This document shows positions 1-8,919 of a stretch of DNA of 35,130 bases, piece after piece (positions within the stretch are counted from its first letter, which is position 1; each line of letters starts with the position of its first letter). The notes under the pieces were generated by a model. It saw only the letters and a list, made by a program, of their open reading frames with translations, did not search any database and was not told the origin of the DNA. The translations under genes and the position numbers were made by a program. Location: NCBI GenBank assembly GCA_012837825.1, contig DUQM01000091.1, positions 1-35,130 of the forward strand, given 5' to 3'. The DNA is from Actinomycetota bacterium. Lineage in GTDB: Bacteria; Actinomycetota; Humimicrobiia; Humimicrobiales; Humimicrobiaceae.

Positions 1-1
1 A

Positions 2-1546
2 GATAGTTTTGCCTTGTCGGGTATTGATGCGGTAAAAATAAATATAGAGATAAATATTTCGAACGGTCTGCCTACTTTTTCCATAGTCGGTCTTCCGGAC
101 AAAAGTATCAATGAGGCAAAAGAAAGAGTCAGAGCATCAATAATCAATTCCGGCTTTAAATTTCCTCACAAGAAAATAATAATTAATCTTTCTCCTGCAG
201 ATATAAAAAAAGAAGGACCATGCTATGATCTTCCTATTGCTTTATGTATCCTGGCTTTAAGCGGCCAGCTCAGACATGATTATCTGGGCAAATCGGGCTT
301 TATCGGTGAATTATCCCTTAACGGAGTACTCAATCCGATAAAAGGAATCCTTTCAATGACAGAGAGAGCTCTTCTGGCAGGTAAAGAATATTTTTTCATA
401 CCCTCATCTAACTTTGATGAGGCTTCCATGATTAAAGGCATCAAAATAATTCCCTGCGACAATCTGCTGCAGTGTGTCTCTCTTTTGGAAAAAGAAAAAG
501 AATCAGTCAGATATTATAATGAAATGATTATTATCAAAGATAAAAAAAGAGAGCTGCATTCAGACAGAAAACCGGACAGCGAAATGGCTGATTTTAAAGA
601 AATAAGCGGCCAGTTAAGGGCAAAAAGGGCAATGGAAATTGCAGTCAGCGGTTTTCATAATATTTTACTTGTGGGGCCGCCCGGTTCAGGCAAGTCTATG
701 CTTGCCAAAAGAGCTTTATCGATAATGCCGGAACTTGATTTCAATGAAAGCATAGAAGTAACAAAAATATACAGTATCTATAAGAAAAGCATTAAAAACC
801 TGATAACAGAAAGACCTTTCAGAAATCCGCATCACTCAGTATCGCTTGCAGGCATGATAGGAGGCGGCTCCTGTATCAGACCCGGAGAAATAAGTCTTGC
901 TGACAGAGGCATTCTCTTTCTTGATGAATTTTCCGAGTTCAGCCGGAAAATAATTGAATCATTAAGACAGCCCGTTGAGGACAAAAAAATAGTGCTTACA
1001 AGGAACGGAAACTCCTTCAGGTTACCTTGTTTCTTTATGCTTGTGATTGCAATGAATCCCTGTTATTGCGGCTTTTTTAAAGACAAGGAAATAAGATGCC
1101 GTTGTTCAGTAAGAGAAATTGAAAAATACTGGAGAAAGATATCCGGTCCGATGATAGACAGGATTGATATTCAGGTGAGTATGCCAAGAGAAAAAATAGG
1201 AGATGATTATGAAAAGAATGCCGAGGATTCAGAAACTATAAGATCAAGAGTCCGGGATGTTTTTGATATACAGAAAAACAGAAATAATTATTTTGATTTT
1301 GATTTTAATTCCGGGGCTAATTCGGCTGCTTTAAATGAATGGGTAAGAAAAGATTTCTTAAAAAAAATGATAGCGGGGTATGCAAGAAAACTTAATTTAA
1401 GCGCCAGACAGATATCCAGTCTTGTGAAAGTGTCCAGGACAATAGCAGACATGGAAAATTCAGAGGAAATAAAGGAAGAACATATAACCGAAGCTCTTCA
1501 ATACAAGATAATGCTGTCGAAAAATTATTTATCTGCCAATATCTGA
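2..1546 (+). CDS. comM: ComM/YifB-family Mg-chelatase-like AAA+ ATPase (5' truncated by window edge)
   Basis: ComM is a hexameric AAA+ helicase that promotes branch migration during natural transformation. The frame is open to the left edge, and the sequence before the TTG at 14 (DSFA) continues the family N-terminus, so that TTG is not the start; roughly 10-15 residues are missing. Counting from the TTG codon, I see the N-terminal ChlI/Lon-S5-like domain (about 1-165), Walker A GPPGSGKS at 221-228, FRNPHHSVS at 269-277, Walker B ILFLDEF at 300-306, and a cysteine-rich NPCYCG...CRC segment before the SGPMIDRIDIQV motif. The Mg-chelatase C-terminal domain closes the protein. dprA follows after 17 bases, which fits a shared role in handling incoming DNA. 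Family assignment is firm; the competence role is known from other bacteria, not shown here. Confidence 0.95.
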   Translation, partial: DSFALSGIDAVKINIEINISNGLPTFSIVGLPDKSINEAKERVRASIINSGFKFPHKKIIINLSPADIKKEGPCYDLPIALCILALSGQLRHDYLGKSGFIGELSLNGVLNPIKGILSMTERALLAGKEYFFIPSSNFDEASMIKGIKIIPCDNLLQCVSLLEKEKESVRYYNEMIIIKDKKRELHSDRKPDSEMADFKEISGQLRAKRAMEIAVSGFHNILLVGPPGSGKSMLAKRALSIMPELDFNESIEVTKIYSIYKKSIKNLITERPFRNPHHSVSLAGMIGGGSCIRPGEISLADRGILFLDEFSEFSRKIIESLRQPVEDKKIVLTRNGNSFRLPCFFMLVIAMNPCYCGFFKDKEIRCRCSVREIEKYWRKISGPMIDRIDIQVSMPREKIGDDYEKNAEDSETIRSRVRDVFDIQKNRNNYFDFDFNSGANSAALNEWVRKDFLKKMIAGYARKLNLSARQISSLVKVSRTIADMENSEEIKEEHITEALQYKIMLSKNYLSANI

Positions 1547-1563
1547 AACTTTTAATTAAATAG

Positions 1564-2706
1564 ATGGATAAAAATACTTTAAAAATTTTAAATTTAATTA
1601 TCAATGAAAATATAAAGCCTGCCGACATATCAAAATTCTATAAGGATTCAGGTTCCTTTGATATAAAGATGAAAAACAAAAACGGCCAGAAAGCAAGTGA
1701 AAAAGATTCTGTCGGGGAAGGCGGATATTTAAAGAGGAATATGATAAATCACCTTATTGAATCATTTCACAGAAAAGAATTTCAAATTATTAATATTGCA
1801 CAGGAAATATATCCTTATTTATTAAAAGAGATTTTTTTCAGTCCACCGCTGCTTTTCTGCAAAGGAAAAGCAGAGATTTTAAAAAGCAAATTATGCATAG
1901 CAGTTGTAGGTACAAGAAAATGCAGCAGGTATGGAATGGATGCTGCAGGTTTTTTAAGCCGTGAACTTTCAAAATTGGGTTTTACCATTGTAAGCGGCAT
2001 GGCAATGGGTATAGACAGGATTGCGCATGGAGCTGTATTAAATGAAAACGGGAAAAGCATCGGTGTTCTCGGAACAGGAATAGATGTCACCTATCCTCCG
2101 GAAAACAGAGACCTTTTCAGGAATATGATTAAAAACGGGTGCCTGATAACAGAGTTTTTTCCGTCAGTAAAGCCATTAAAACAAAATTTTCCTGCAAGAA
2201 ACAGAATAATCTCAGGTATAAGCATTGGAGTAATAATAATTGAGGCAGGCGAAAAGAGCGGAGCCGTCATTACAGCCAAAGCTGCTGTAAGAGAAAACAG
2301 AGAAGTTTTTGCAGTTCCGGGAAGCATCTTTTCTGACAATAGCCTGGGCTGCCACAAATTAATACAAAATGGCGCAAAACTTATTCACGGCATTGATGAC
2401 ATACTGGTTGAGCTTGAAAATTACATAAAGGATTATGGGATTAAAACCACGAAATCGGAAACAAAAAAAGAAGAATATGTGAACAGAAACAAAAAAACGG
2501 AAATTTTTGGTTTATCAATATCGGCAGACCAGAAGAAAATTATTGCTGAAGTGCTGAACTGCATTGATTATAATGAAAAAAGTTTTGAAGAAATACAAAA
2601 AATAACAAACATGGATAAAAACAAACTGCTTCAGATAATATCTTTTCTTCAGTTGAATGATTATATAATTGAAAAAAGCTTTAATAATTATGTATTGAAT
2701 AAATAA
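1564..2706 (+). CDS. dprA: DNA-processing protein DprA (Smf)
   Basis: DprA binds incoming single-stranded DNA and loads RecA on it during transformation. The 380-residue protein has the Rossmann-like DprA core at about 108-290, with VVGTR at 114-118, SGMAMGID at 144-151, FPARNRIISG at 209-218 and EAGEKSGA at 227-234. A C-terminal stretch (about 315-380) looks like the winged-helix DprA domain. The first ~95 residues are poorly conserved and rich in lysine and serine. The ATG at 1564 has no clear Shine-Dalgarno sequence but is the first good start after comM. The comM-dprA pairing and the downstream xer gene match the common smf neighbourhood. recA lies 30 kb downstream in the same window. Confidence 0.95.
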   Translation: MDKNTLKILNLIINENIKPADISKFYKDSGSFDIKMKNKNGQKASEKDSVGEGGYLKRNMINHLIESFHRKEFQIINIAQEIYPYLLKEIFFSPPLLFCKGKAEILKSKLCIAVVGTRKCSRYGMDAAGFLSRELSKLGFTIVSGMAMGIDRIAHGAVLNENGKSIGVLGTGIDVTYPPENRDLFRNMIKNGCLITEFFPSVKPLKQNFPARNRIISGISIGVIIIEAGEKSGAVITAKAAVRENREVFAVPGSIFSDNSLGCHKLIQNGAKLIHGIDDILVELENYIKDYGIKTTKSETKKEEYVNRNKKTEIFGLSISADQKKIIAEVLNCIDYNEKSFEEIQKITNMDKNKLLQIISFLQLNDYIIEKSFNNYVLNK

Positions 2707-2756
2707 ATTAATAATATAATAATGAAAAAAGATAAATCATAGTGACTGGAGAATAA

Positions 2757-3173
2757 ATGTTTTTTAAAAAAAAGGTTGAAAAACCCAAAAATCCGATAGG
2801 TCTGATATTGTACAGATATGATGAGATTCTGAAAAATAAAATTGGGAAAATCATAAAAATTGCGGTTGCCGGCGGAAAAATAAGTCCCAAGAGAAATTCA
2901 AAGCTGTTCGGAACTGTAATGTGCGACTTTGAAGAGATGAAAGAGAGTATTTCAAAAGAAAAATTAAAAACTGACTATCGGTCAGATAAAGCAAGAGATA
3001 TTGTAATAGAAATGATAAAGGATACTGAAAATATTGTTCATGCTTTAAATGAAGAAGGTTCATCAGATTATGAAAGTAAGGCTATTCTGATCAAAGATCT
3101 GCAAAATGCAATAAATGAAAAAAGAGCCACAATCCGCAGTAAATTAAGAGATGTGGAATCTGATTATTATTAA
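2757..3173 (+). CDS. hypothetical protein, small, basic and soluble
   Basis: I do not recognise this 138-residue protein. The ATG at 2757 follows a GGAG at about 2747-2750, a suitable ribosome-binding site, and the coding style matches its neighbours, so the gene looks real. The protein starts with a lysine-rich FFKKKVEKPK stretch, has no signal peptide or membrane segment, and its second half (about 60-138) is rich in charged residues and reads as helical, possibly coiled coil. No catalytic motif or cysteine cluster is visible. It sits between dprA and a Xer-type recombinase, 50 bases after the former and 18 before the latter, where Bacillus-like genomes carry topA and trmFO. A role in DNA handling would be a guess from position only. 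Confidence 0.75.
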   Translation: MFFKKKVEKPKNPIGLILYRYDEILKNKIGKIIKIAVAGGKISPKRNSKLFGTVMCDFEEMKESISKEKLKTDYRSDKARDIVIEMIKDTENIVHALNEEGSSDYESKAILIKDLQNAINEKRATIRSKLRDVESDYY

Positions 3174-3191
3174 TTTTTTAACTATAAAATA

Positions 3192-4103
3192 ATGCTGATA
3201 AACAAAAGTGTGGAAATGTTCGAAAAATTTATTATATTTGAAAAGAACCTTTCTCCAAATACAGTAAAAGCTTATAAAAATGATCTTTCAATATTTGAAT
3301 ATTTTTTAAAAAAAGAAAAAATAGCTGATACTGAAGAAATAGATTATACATTTTTTAAGAATTTTTTAAAATTTCTTGACAGATATAATTACAGCAACCG
3401 AAGTATTATCAGAAAATTATCCACTTATATCAATTATTTCAAATTTCTTGAGCATAATAAGCTTATAAAAACACAATTAAGCCAGAAGATATCAGTACCC
3501 AAAAGGGAAATGAGATTTTATGAATTTTTATCCAAGGAAGAACTTGAAAAACTGCTTGAAAGCATTCCTTGTAATAATGAAAAGGGAATAAGGGACAGGC
3601 TTATTTTTGAGATTTTTTATTCAACAGGATTAAGAATAAGCGAACTTGAAAATATAAAAATAAAAGATATAGATTTTAAAAATTCGGAAATAATAGTCTT
3701 GGGAAAGGGCAGAAAAGAAAGAATCGTGTTTCTGACGGGTGAGGCGGAAAATTTTTTGGCTAAATATATGAAAATAAGAAACTATTTTCTGTATGACAGG
3801 AAAACCGGTTCATATAAAAGCAGCGAATATCTTTTCCTGAATACAAGGGGTAAAAAACTATCTCAAAGATATATAAGAAAACTTCTTGGAAAATATCTGA
3901 ATGCTTCTGATATAAAAAAGCATATTTCACCCCATGGGCTGAGACATAGTTTTGCAACTCATCTTCTGCAGGAAGGCGCAAGCATAAGAGCTGTCCAGGA
4001 ACTCCTTGGACATTCAAATCTGAGTTCAACCCAGATATATACGCATCTTAATATAAGAAAAATGAAAGAAGATTTTATAAAATTCCATCCAAGATCAAAA
4101 TGA
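3192..4103 (+). CDS. xerC: tyrosine recombinase XerC/XerD
   Basis: This is a site-specific recombinase of the kind that resolves chromosome dimers at dif. The 303-residue length is typical. The N-terminal SAM-like domain (about 1-100) carries SPNTVKAY at 21-28. The catalytic domain shows the full set: R148 in STGLRISELE, K172 in GKGRKER, H248 and R251 in HGLRHSFATHL, H274 in LLGHS and Tyr283 in QIYTHL. The ATG at 3192 has no obvious Shine-Dalgarno sequence; the in-frame ATG at 3216 is an alternative. Position between dprA and rpsB matches the codV/xerC locus of Bacillus, so I favour XerC over XerD, but sequence alone does not settle it. FtsK, the usual partner, is encoded later in the window. 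Confidence 0.92.
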   Translation: MLINKSVEMFEKFIIFEKNLSPNTVKAYKNDLSIFEYFLKKEKIADTEEIDYTFFKNFLKFLDRYNYSNRSIIRKLSTYINYFKFLEHNKLIKTQLSQKISVPKREMRFYEFLSKEELEKLLESIPCNNEKGIRDRLIFEIFYSTGLRISELENIKIKDIDFKNSEIIVLGKGRKERIVFLTGEAENFLAKYMKIRNYFLYDRKTGSYKSSEYLFLNTRGKKLSQRYIRKLLGKYLNASDIKKHISPHGLRHSFATHLLQEGASIRAVQELLGHSNLSSTQIYTHLNIRKMKEDFIKFHPRSK

Positions 4104-4151
4104 ATAAAAATACAGATTTTGTCCGGACTTAAAAATATTAAGTTAATTCAT

Positions 4152-4180
4152 TTGCTCAAAAAAATATATTGTGTTAAAAT
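4152..4180 (+). promoter_or_regulatory. predicted promoter of the rpsB-tsf operon
   Basis: TTGCTC at 4152-4157 and TAAAAT at 4175-4180 are separated by 17 bases, and TGT directly before the -10 makes it an extended -10 promoter. It lies in the 165-base gap between xerC and the rpsB start. Transcription should begin near 4187, giving a leader of about 80 bases. Confidence 0.7.
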
Positions 4181-4200
4181 CTTCCAGAAAAAAATACACA

Positions 4201-4238
4201 CACCGCAAGATGAAAAATGGTGTTAAATACCTGCGGTG
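4201..4238 (+). promoter_or_regulatory. structured rpsB mRNA leader (possible S2 autoregulatory element)
   Basis: CACCGCA at 4201-4207 and TGCGGTG at 4232-4238 form a perfect 7-bp stem. Inside, GGTG at 4219-4222 pairs with TACC at 4228-4231 (one G-U pair) around a 5-base TTAAA loop, stacked directly on the outer 3' arm, leaving an 11-base one-sided bulge at 4208-4218. The element lies between the predicted promoter and the rpsB ribosome-binding site. S2 is known to repress its own mRNA in gamma-proteobacteria; that this element does so is inference. Confidence 0.5.
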
Positions 4239-4268
4239 GAGGAAAAACCATTAAATTTAGGAGGAAAA

Positions 4269-5072
4269 TTGAACGAAGTTACCATCAAGCAGCTTCTTGA
4301 AGCCGGCGTGCATTTCGGCCATCAAACCCGCAAATGGAACCCCAAGATGAAGAGATATATATTTGCTGCAAAAAACGGAATATATATCATTGACCTTCAG
4401 CAGACCATGGTATTATTAAAGGAAGCATTTGATTTCTGCAAAAATATAACTGCCAACGGTGGAATAATATTATTTGTGGGAACCAAAAAACAAATCCAGG
4501 ACATTGTTGAAAAAAATGCAAAAGAATGCAATATGCCATATGTGAAGAACAGATGGCTTGGAGGGACTCTGACAAATTTTGAAACAATTCTCAAAAGAAT
4601 AAAAAGGATAGAAGAGATTGAGATAATGGAGCAGGAAGGCGTTTTTGAAAAATTGCCGAAGAAGGAAGTTCTTGGTTTGCAAAGCGAGTATGAAAAGCTT
4701 AACTATAATATCGGTGGAATACGGGATTTGAAACGCATACCCGATGCGATGTTTATTATCGATCCCCACAAAGAAGAAATAGCAGTAAAAGAAGCAAAAA
4801 AACTTGGAATACCTATTATTGCGATAACAGACACCAATTGTGATCCTGATGATATTGATTATCTGATACCTGGCAATGATGATGCAATAAGAGCCTGCAA
4901 TCTTATTGCAGGGGTAATAAGCGAAGCAGTAAAAGAAGGCACTTTAAATTCCGCAGCTATAAAAGCAGATATTGAAAAAGAAAAGAAAGAGCAGGAAGAA
5001 ACAGATAAAGCTCTTGCAGATGAAAACGATATAGAAGAAGATACACCTGAAGATGAAGAAGTATGGACTTAA
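4269..5072 (+). CDS. rpsB: 30S ribosomal protein S2
   Basis: S2 binds the small subunit late in assembly and is needed for S1 binding. I place the start at the TTG at 4269, because AGGAGG at 4259-4264 sits 4 bases before it and the protein then begins [20 protein letters not shown], the usual S2 beginning. A longer frame from GTG 4236 would overlap the leader stem and add 11 unmatched residues. The 267-residue product shows [15 protein letters not shown] near the start, [25 protein letters not shown] and [14 protein letters not shown], all S2 signatures. The C-terminal ~35 residues form a charged, strongly acidic tail, a variable part of the family. tsf follows after 64 bases, the classic rpsB-tsf pair. 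Confidence 0.97.
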   Translation: MNEVTIKQLLEAGVHFGHQTRKWNPKMKRYIFAAKNGIYIIDLQQTMVLLKEAFDFCKNITANGGIILFVGTKKQIQDIVEKNAKECNMPYVKNRWLGGTLTNFETILKRIKRIEEIEIMEQEGVFEKLPKKEVLGLQSEYEKLNYNIGGIRDLKRIPDAMFIIDPHKEEIAVKEAKKLGIPIIAITDTNCDPDDIDYLIPGNDDAIRACNLIAGVISEAVKEGTLNSAAIKADIEKEKKEQEETDKALADENDIEEDTPEDEEVWT

Positions 5073-5089
5073 TATTATTATAAACTTCT

Positions 5090-5114
5090 GCTTATTATTT
5101 GTATGATAATAGGC
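5090..5114 (+). promoter_or_regulatory. hairpin between rpsB and tsf
   Basis: GCTTATTAT at 5090-5098 pairs with ATAATAGGC at 5106-5114 (one G-U pair) around a 7-base loop. No T-tract follows, so it is not a standard terminator. It may be a processing or attenuation site between the two cistrons. Confidence 0.35.
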
Positions 5115-5136
5115 TTGTAAAATAGGAGTGTGAAAA

Positions 5137-5739
5137 ATGGTAGAGATTAAAGCGGGACAGGTTAAAGAATTAAGGGATAAATCCGGCGTAAGCATGATGG
5201 AATGTAAAAAGGCTCTGGAAGCATCTTGCGGGGATATGGCAAAAGCAGAATTAATTCTTAGGGAAAAAGGTCTGGCTGCAGCAAGCAAGAAAGCAGCAAG
5301 AGCTACGAATCAGGGACTTATTGACAGTTATGTTCACCTCGGTTCAAAAATAGGTGTTTTGCTTGAAGTAAACTGCGAAACTGATTTTGTCGCAAGAAAT
5401 GAGATATTTAAAGAATTTGTGCATAATGTTGCTCTTCATATAGCAGCTTCAGCACCAAAATATGTTGCAAAAGAAGAAGTCCCCGAGGAAGTAATCGCTG
5501 CCGAAAAGGATATTTGCAGAAAACAGGCATTAAATGAAGGAAAACCCGAAGCTGTTGTTGAAAAAATAGTTGAGGGCAAACTTAAAAAGTTCTATGAAGA
5601 AAACTGTCTTATTGACCAGCTGTATGTAAAAAATAATGATATGACAATAGGAGATCTTCTTAAAGATGCAATACTTAAAATAGGTGAAAATATAGTTATA
5701 AAAAGATTTGTAAGATTTGTTCTTGGTGAAGAGATATAA
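5137..5739 (+). CDS. tsf: elongation factor Ts (short form)
   Basis: EF-Ts is the nucleotide exchange factor that recycles EF-Tu-GDP. The ATG at 5137 follows AGGAG at about 5123-5128. The N-terminal UBA-like domain carries VKELRDKSGVSMMECKKALE, and the core contains GVLLEVNCETDFVARNE (about 69-85), the EF-Tu contact region. At 200 residues it is the short form known from Thermus and Thermotoga-like bacteria rather than the ~280-residue Escherichia form; it lacks most of the second core repeat. It is co-transcribed with rpsB by position. The frame is intact and the assignment firm. Confidence 0.97.
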   Translation: MVEIKAGQVKELRDKSGVSMMECKKALEASCGDMAKAELILREKGLAAASKKAARATNQGLIDSYVHLGSKIGVLLEVNCETDFVARNEIFKEFVHNVALHIAASAPKYVAKEEVPEEVIAAEKDICRKQALNEGKPEAVVEKIVEGKLKKFYEENCLIDQLYVKNNDMTIGDLLKDAILKIGENIVIKRFVRFVLGEEI

Positions 5740-5762
5740 AATATATCCTTTCATTGAATTAA

Positions 5763-6518
<756 letters not shown>

Positions 6519-6521
6519 AAA

Positions 6522-7079
6522 ATGAGTGATGTTCTTTTAAAGGATGCTGCCAAGAAAATGAATATTACAATTGATAAAACCGTTAATGAATTTAATTCTA
6601 TCAGAACCGGCAGAGCTTCTATAAGCCTTCTTGACAGGGTTACGATTGATTATTATGGAACAAAGACTCCGATCAGACACATATCCGGTATCAGCACTCC
6701 TGATTCCAGAACCATTGTAATATCACCGTATGAGGCAAAATTTTTAAAGGATATAGAGAAACAGATACTTGTATCGGATCTCGGGCTGAATCCTTCCAAC
6801 GATGGAAAAGTAATCAGACTTATAATTCCCCCTCTTAATGAAGAGAGAAGAAAAGAATTAGTTAAAGTCGTAAAAAAAATTACTGAAGAGTCCAGAATAG
6901 CGATAAGGAATATCAGGAGAGAAGCAATAGAAGAATTTAAGAAAATGGAGAAGAAATCAGAAATTACTGAAGACGATCTGAAAAAACTGGAAGACGACAT
7001 ACAGAAACTGACTGATGACAGCATTGAAAAGATAAATCAGATACTTGCCCAAAAAGAAAATGAAATAATGGAAGTGTAG
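6522..7079 (+). CDS. frr: ribosome recycling factor
   Basis: RRF splits post-termination ribosomes together with EF-G. The ATG at 6522 follows AAGGGG at about 6510-6515. The 185-residue length equals the family norm. NSIRTGRAS (about 25-33), YYGTKTPI, ISTPDSRTIVISPYE, GLNPSNDGKVIRLIIPPLNEERRKEL (split here: NDGKVIRLIIPPL) and a long C-terminal helical region match RRF from end to end. It sits between pyrH and uppS as in most Gram-positive genomes. The 3' end (GGAAG at 7070-7074) appears to supply the ribosome-binding site of a GTG start for the next gene. Confidence 0.97.
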   Translation: MSDVLLKDAAKKMNITIDKTVNEFNSIRTGRASISLLDRVTIDYYGTKTPIRHISGISTPDSRTIVISPYEAKFLKDIEKQILVSDLGLNPSNDGKVIRLIIPPLNEERRKELVKVVKKITEESRIAIRNIRREAIEEFKKMEKKSEITEDDLKKLEDDIQKLTDDSIEKINQILAQKENEIMEV

Positions 7080-7170
7080 GTGTTTTCCTATAAAATTCAA
7101 TTTTTTTTCAAGAGCTGATGATCCCGGAAAAAGTCTTGCATTAGATATTATTAAAAAAAATCCTGTTCCA

Positions 7171-7857
7171 TTGCATGTTGCAGTAATAATGGATGGAAAT
7201 GGAAGATGGGCTACAAAAAAAGGGCTCCCTCGTATTGCAGGCCACAGAGAAGGTGTAAAATCATTGAAATGCATTGTCAGGCTTTGTGGCGATCTTGAAA
7301 TCAGATATATCACGGCATATGCTTTTTCCAGTGAAAACTGGAACAGACCCGAAAGTGAAGTTAGCAGTCTCATGAAACTATTTTATGATACTCTTGCTTC
7401 CGAACTTGAAGATCTTAACAGCAATGGAGTTAAAATAATTCTCCTTGGAGACAGGGAGAATATTCCTGAAAAAGTACTTAAAAAATTCCAAGAAGCTGAA
7501 AAAATCACAGAGAACAACACAAGAGTAATACTGAATATTGCATTTAATTACGGTTCCAGGCAGGAAATAATAAATGGTGTGAAAAAAATATACATGGCTG
7601 TCAATAACGGCCATATCGGAGCAGATGAAATAAATGAAAAAACATTTCCTGATTTCTTATATACAAAAAATCTGCCTGATCCTGATCTTTTAATAAGAAC
7701 CAGCGGAGAATACAGACTGAGTAATTTTCTTTTATGGCAGACTGCTTACTCCGAATTTTATTTTACAAAGACTTTATGGCCTGATTTCAGGGAAAATGAC
7801 TTTTTAAAAGCTGTTCTTGAATATCAAAAAAGAAACAGGAGATTTGGCAAAATTTAA
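7171..7857 (+). CDS. uppS: isoprenyl transferase, undecaprenyl diphosphate synthase (5' end out of frame)
   Basis: UppS builds the C55 lipid carrier for cell-wall synthesis by cis-condensation of isopentenyl units. The 228-residue open frame from TTG 7171 contains IMDGNGRWA at 6-14 (catalytic Asp8 in this numbering), GHREG at 24-28, SSENWNRP at 53-60 and LIRTSGEYRLSNFLLWQ near the C-terminus. TTG 7171 has no ribosome-binding site and starts abruptly at the active-site loop. The frame stays open upstream to 7069 and reads as protein (ADDPGKSLALDIIKK), but has no normal start codon. A GTG at 7080 with GGAAG at 7070-7074 begins in the neighbouring frame and would join if the T8 run at 7101-7108 were one base shorter. 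The true 5' end is therefore probably 7080. Confidence 0.9.
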   Translation: MHVAVIMDGNGRWATKKGLPRIAGHREGVKSLKCIVRLCGDLEIRYITAYAFSSENWNRPESEVSSLMKLFYDTLASELEDLNSNGVKIILLGDRENIPEKVLKKFQEAEKITENNTRVILNIAFNYGSRQEIINGVKKIYMAVNNGHIGADEINEKTFPDFLYTKNLPDPDLLIRTSGEYRLSNFLLWQTAYSEFYFTKTLWPDFRENDFLKAVLEYQKRNRRFGKI

Positions 7858-7859
7858 TC

Positions 7860-8915
7860 ATGGGTATGGCATTGCAATACATATATGCACTCCTTGCATT
7901 TTCTCTGATAATAATTGTACATGAATTAGGTCATTTTATTCTTGCAAAGATAAACAAAGTACATGTTGAAGAATTCTTTGTCGGCATAGGGCCGAAATTA
8001 TTAAAGTTCAAATCAAAAAGCGGGACTTTATGGGGTCTGTCAGCCATACCTGTAGGCGGATATAATAAAATAAGCGGTATGAACAGAGAGGAAGAGATAC
8101 CTGCAGGCAGGGAAGACAAAGTATTTTATAAAAAGCCCTACTGGTCAAAAATATCGATAATAGTCGGCGGAGCTTTTTTTAATATCTTATTTGCCTTTCT
8201 GCTCATATTCATTTTTTTCAGCATGGGTATATATTCTGCAACAAATAAAGTCGATTTTATTGAAGAAGGTTCACCTGCATATGTTTCCGGAATTCAGGTA
8301 TATGATGAAGTCATTAAAATAAAAGATACTGAAATCAGGAATTGGGAAGAATTCTCAGAAAATATAAAAAAATATCCCGGCGAAAATGTATCTTTGCAAA
8401 TAATAAGAGATAATGAACTTATTGAAATAAAAGTCATGCTTGGGGAAAAAGAAGGAGAAGGCTATCTTGGGATAAGTCCGTCTGTTGAAAAACAGATTCC
8501 CGGATTTTTTAAGGCAATAAAAGAAAGTTTTAAATTTATCGGTGATTTTTTTATAAGCTATTTTAAACTTCTGGGAATGTTATTTACAGGTCAGCTTGGT
8601 TTTGAGCAGGCACGACCAGTTTCCCCGATAGGGCTTGTTTCAATTTTTCAACAATCTGCATCTATAGGTTCACAGTATTTTATTATGATTATTGCTCTTG
8701 TTTCACTTTTGCTTGGATTCAGCAATATAATACCCCTTCTTCCTCTTGACGGCGGCCATATAGTTGTACTTACAATTGAAGCAATAAGAAGAAAGCCATT
8801 AAGCAGAAAAGCTGTAAATATTTATAATTCAATAGGAATAGTTATTTTTATTTCCTTGTTTCTTGTGGGGATAGTATTTGATATATTAAAACCTATAAAC
8901 ATAATGAATATGTAG
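7860..8915 (+). CDS. rseP: RIP metalloprotease RseP (site-2 protease family)
   Basis: This membrane zinc protease cleaves substrates within the bilayer, such as anti-sigma factors and leftover signal peptides. The HELGH zinc motif lies at 21-25 in the first membrane segment, and the third ligand motif SNIIPLLPLDGGH at 288-300 (Asp297) in a later one. A PDZ domain spans about 110-190, preceded by a membrane segment at about 98-117. A last hydrophobic segment lies near 325-345. The 351 residues are normal for the Gram-positive form with one PDZ domain. The gene starts 2 bases after uppS. In Bacillus-like genomes cdsA and dxr stand between these two genes; both are absent here. Confidence 0.95.
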   Translation: MGMALQYIYALLAFSLIIIVHELGHFILAKINKVHVEEFFVGIGPKLLKFKSKSGTLWGLSAIPVGGYNKISGMNREEEIPAGREDKVFYKKPYWSKISIIVGGAFFNILFAFLLIFIFFSMGIYSATNKVDFIEEGSPAYVSGIQVYDEVIKIKDTEIRNWEEFSENIKKYPGENVSLQIIRDNELIEIKVMLGEKEGEGYLGISPSVEKQIPGFFKAIKESFKFIGDFFISYFKLLGMLFTGQLGFEQARPVSPIGLVSIFQQSASIGSQYFIMIIALVSLLLGFSNIIPLLPLDGGHIVVLTIEAIRRKPLSRKAVNIYNSIGIVIFISLFLVGIVFDILKPINIMNM

Positions 8916-8919
8916 AAAA

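Noticed and set aside
14-16. TTG as start of comM
   Set aside because: Family-like residues continue upstream to the window edge, so the gene is truncated, not started here.
4210-4254. 14-codon leader open frame before rpsB
   Set aside because: No ribosome-binding site and no recognisable attenuator peptide; probably chance overlap with the leader structure.
4236-4268. Longer rpsB reading frame from GTG 4236
   Set aside because: It overlaps the leader stem and adds residues unlike S2; TTG 4269 has AGGAGG at the right distance and the expected N-terminus.
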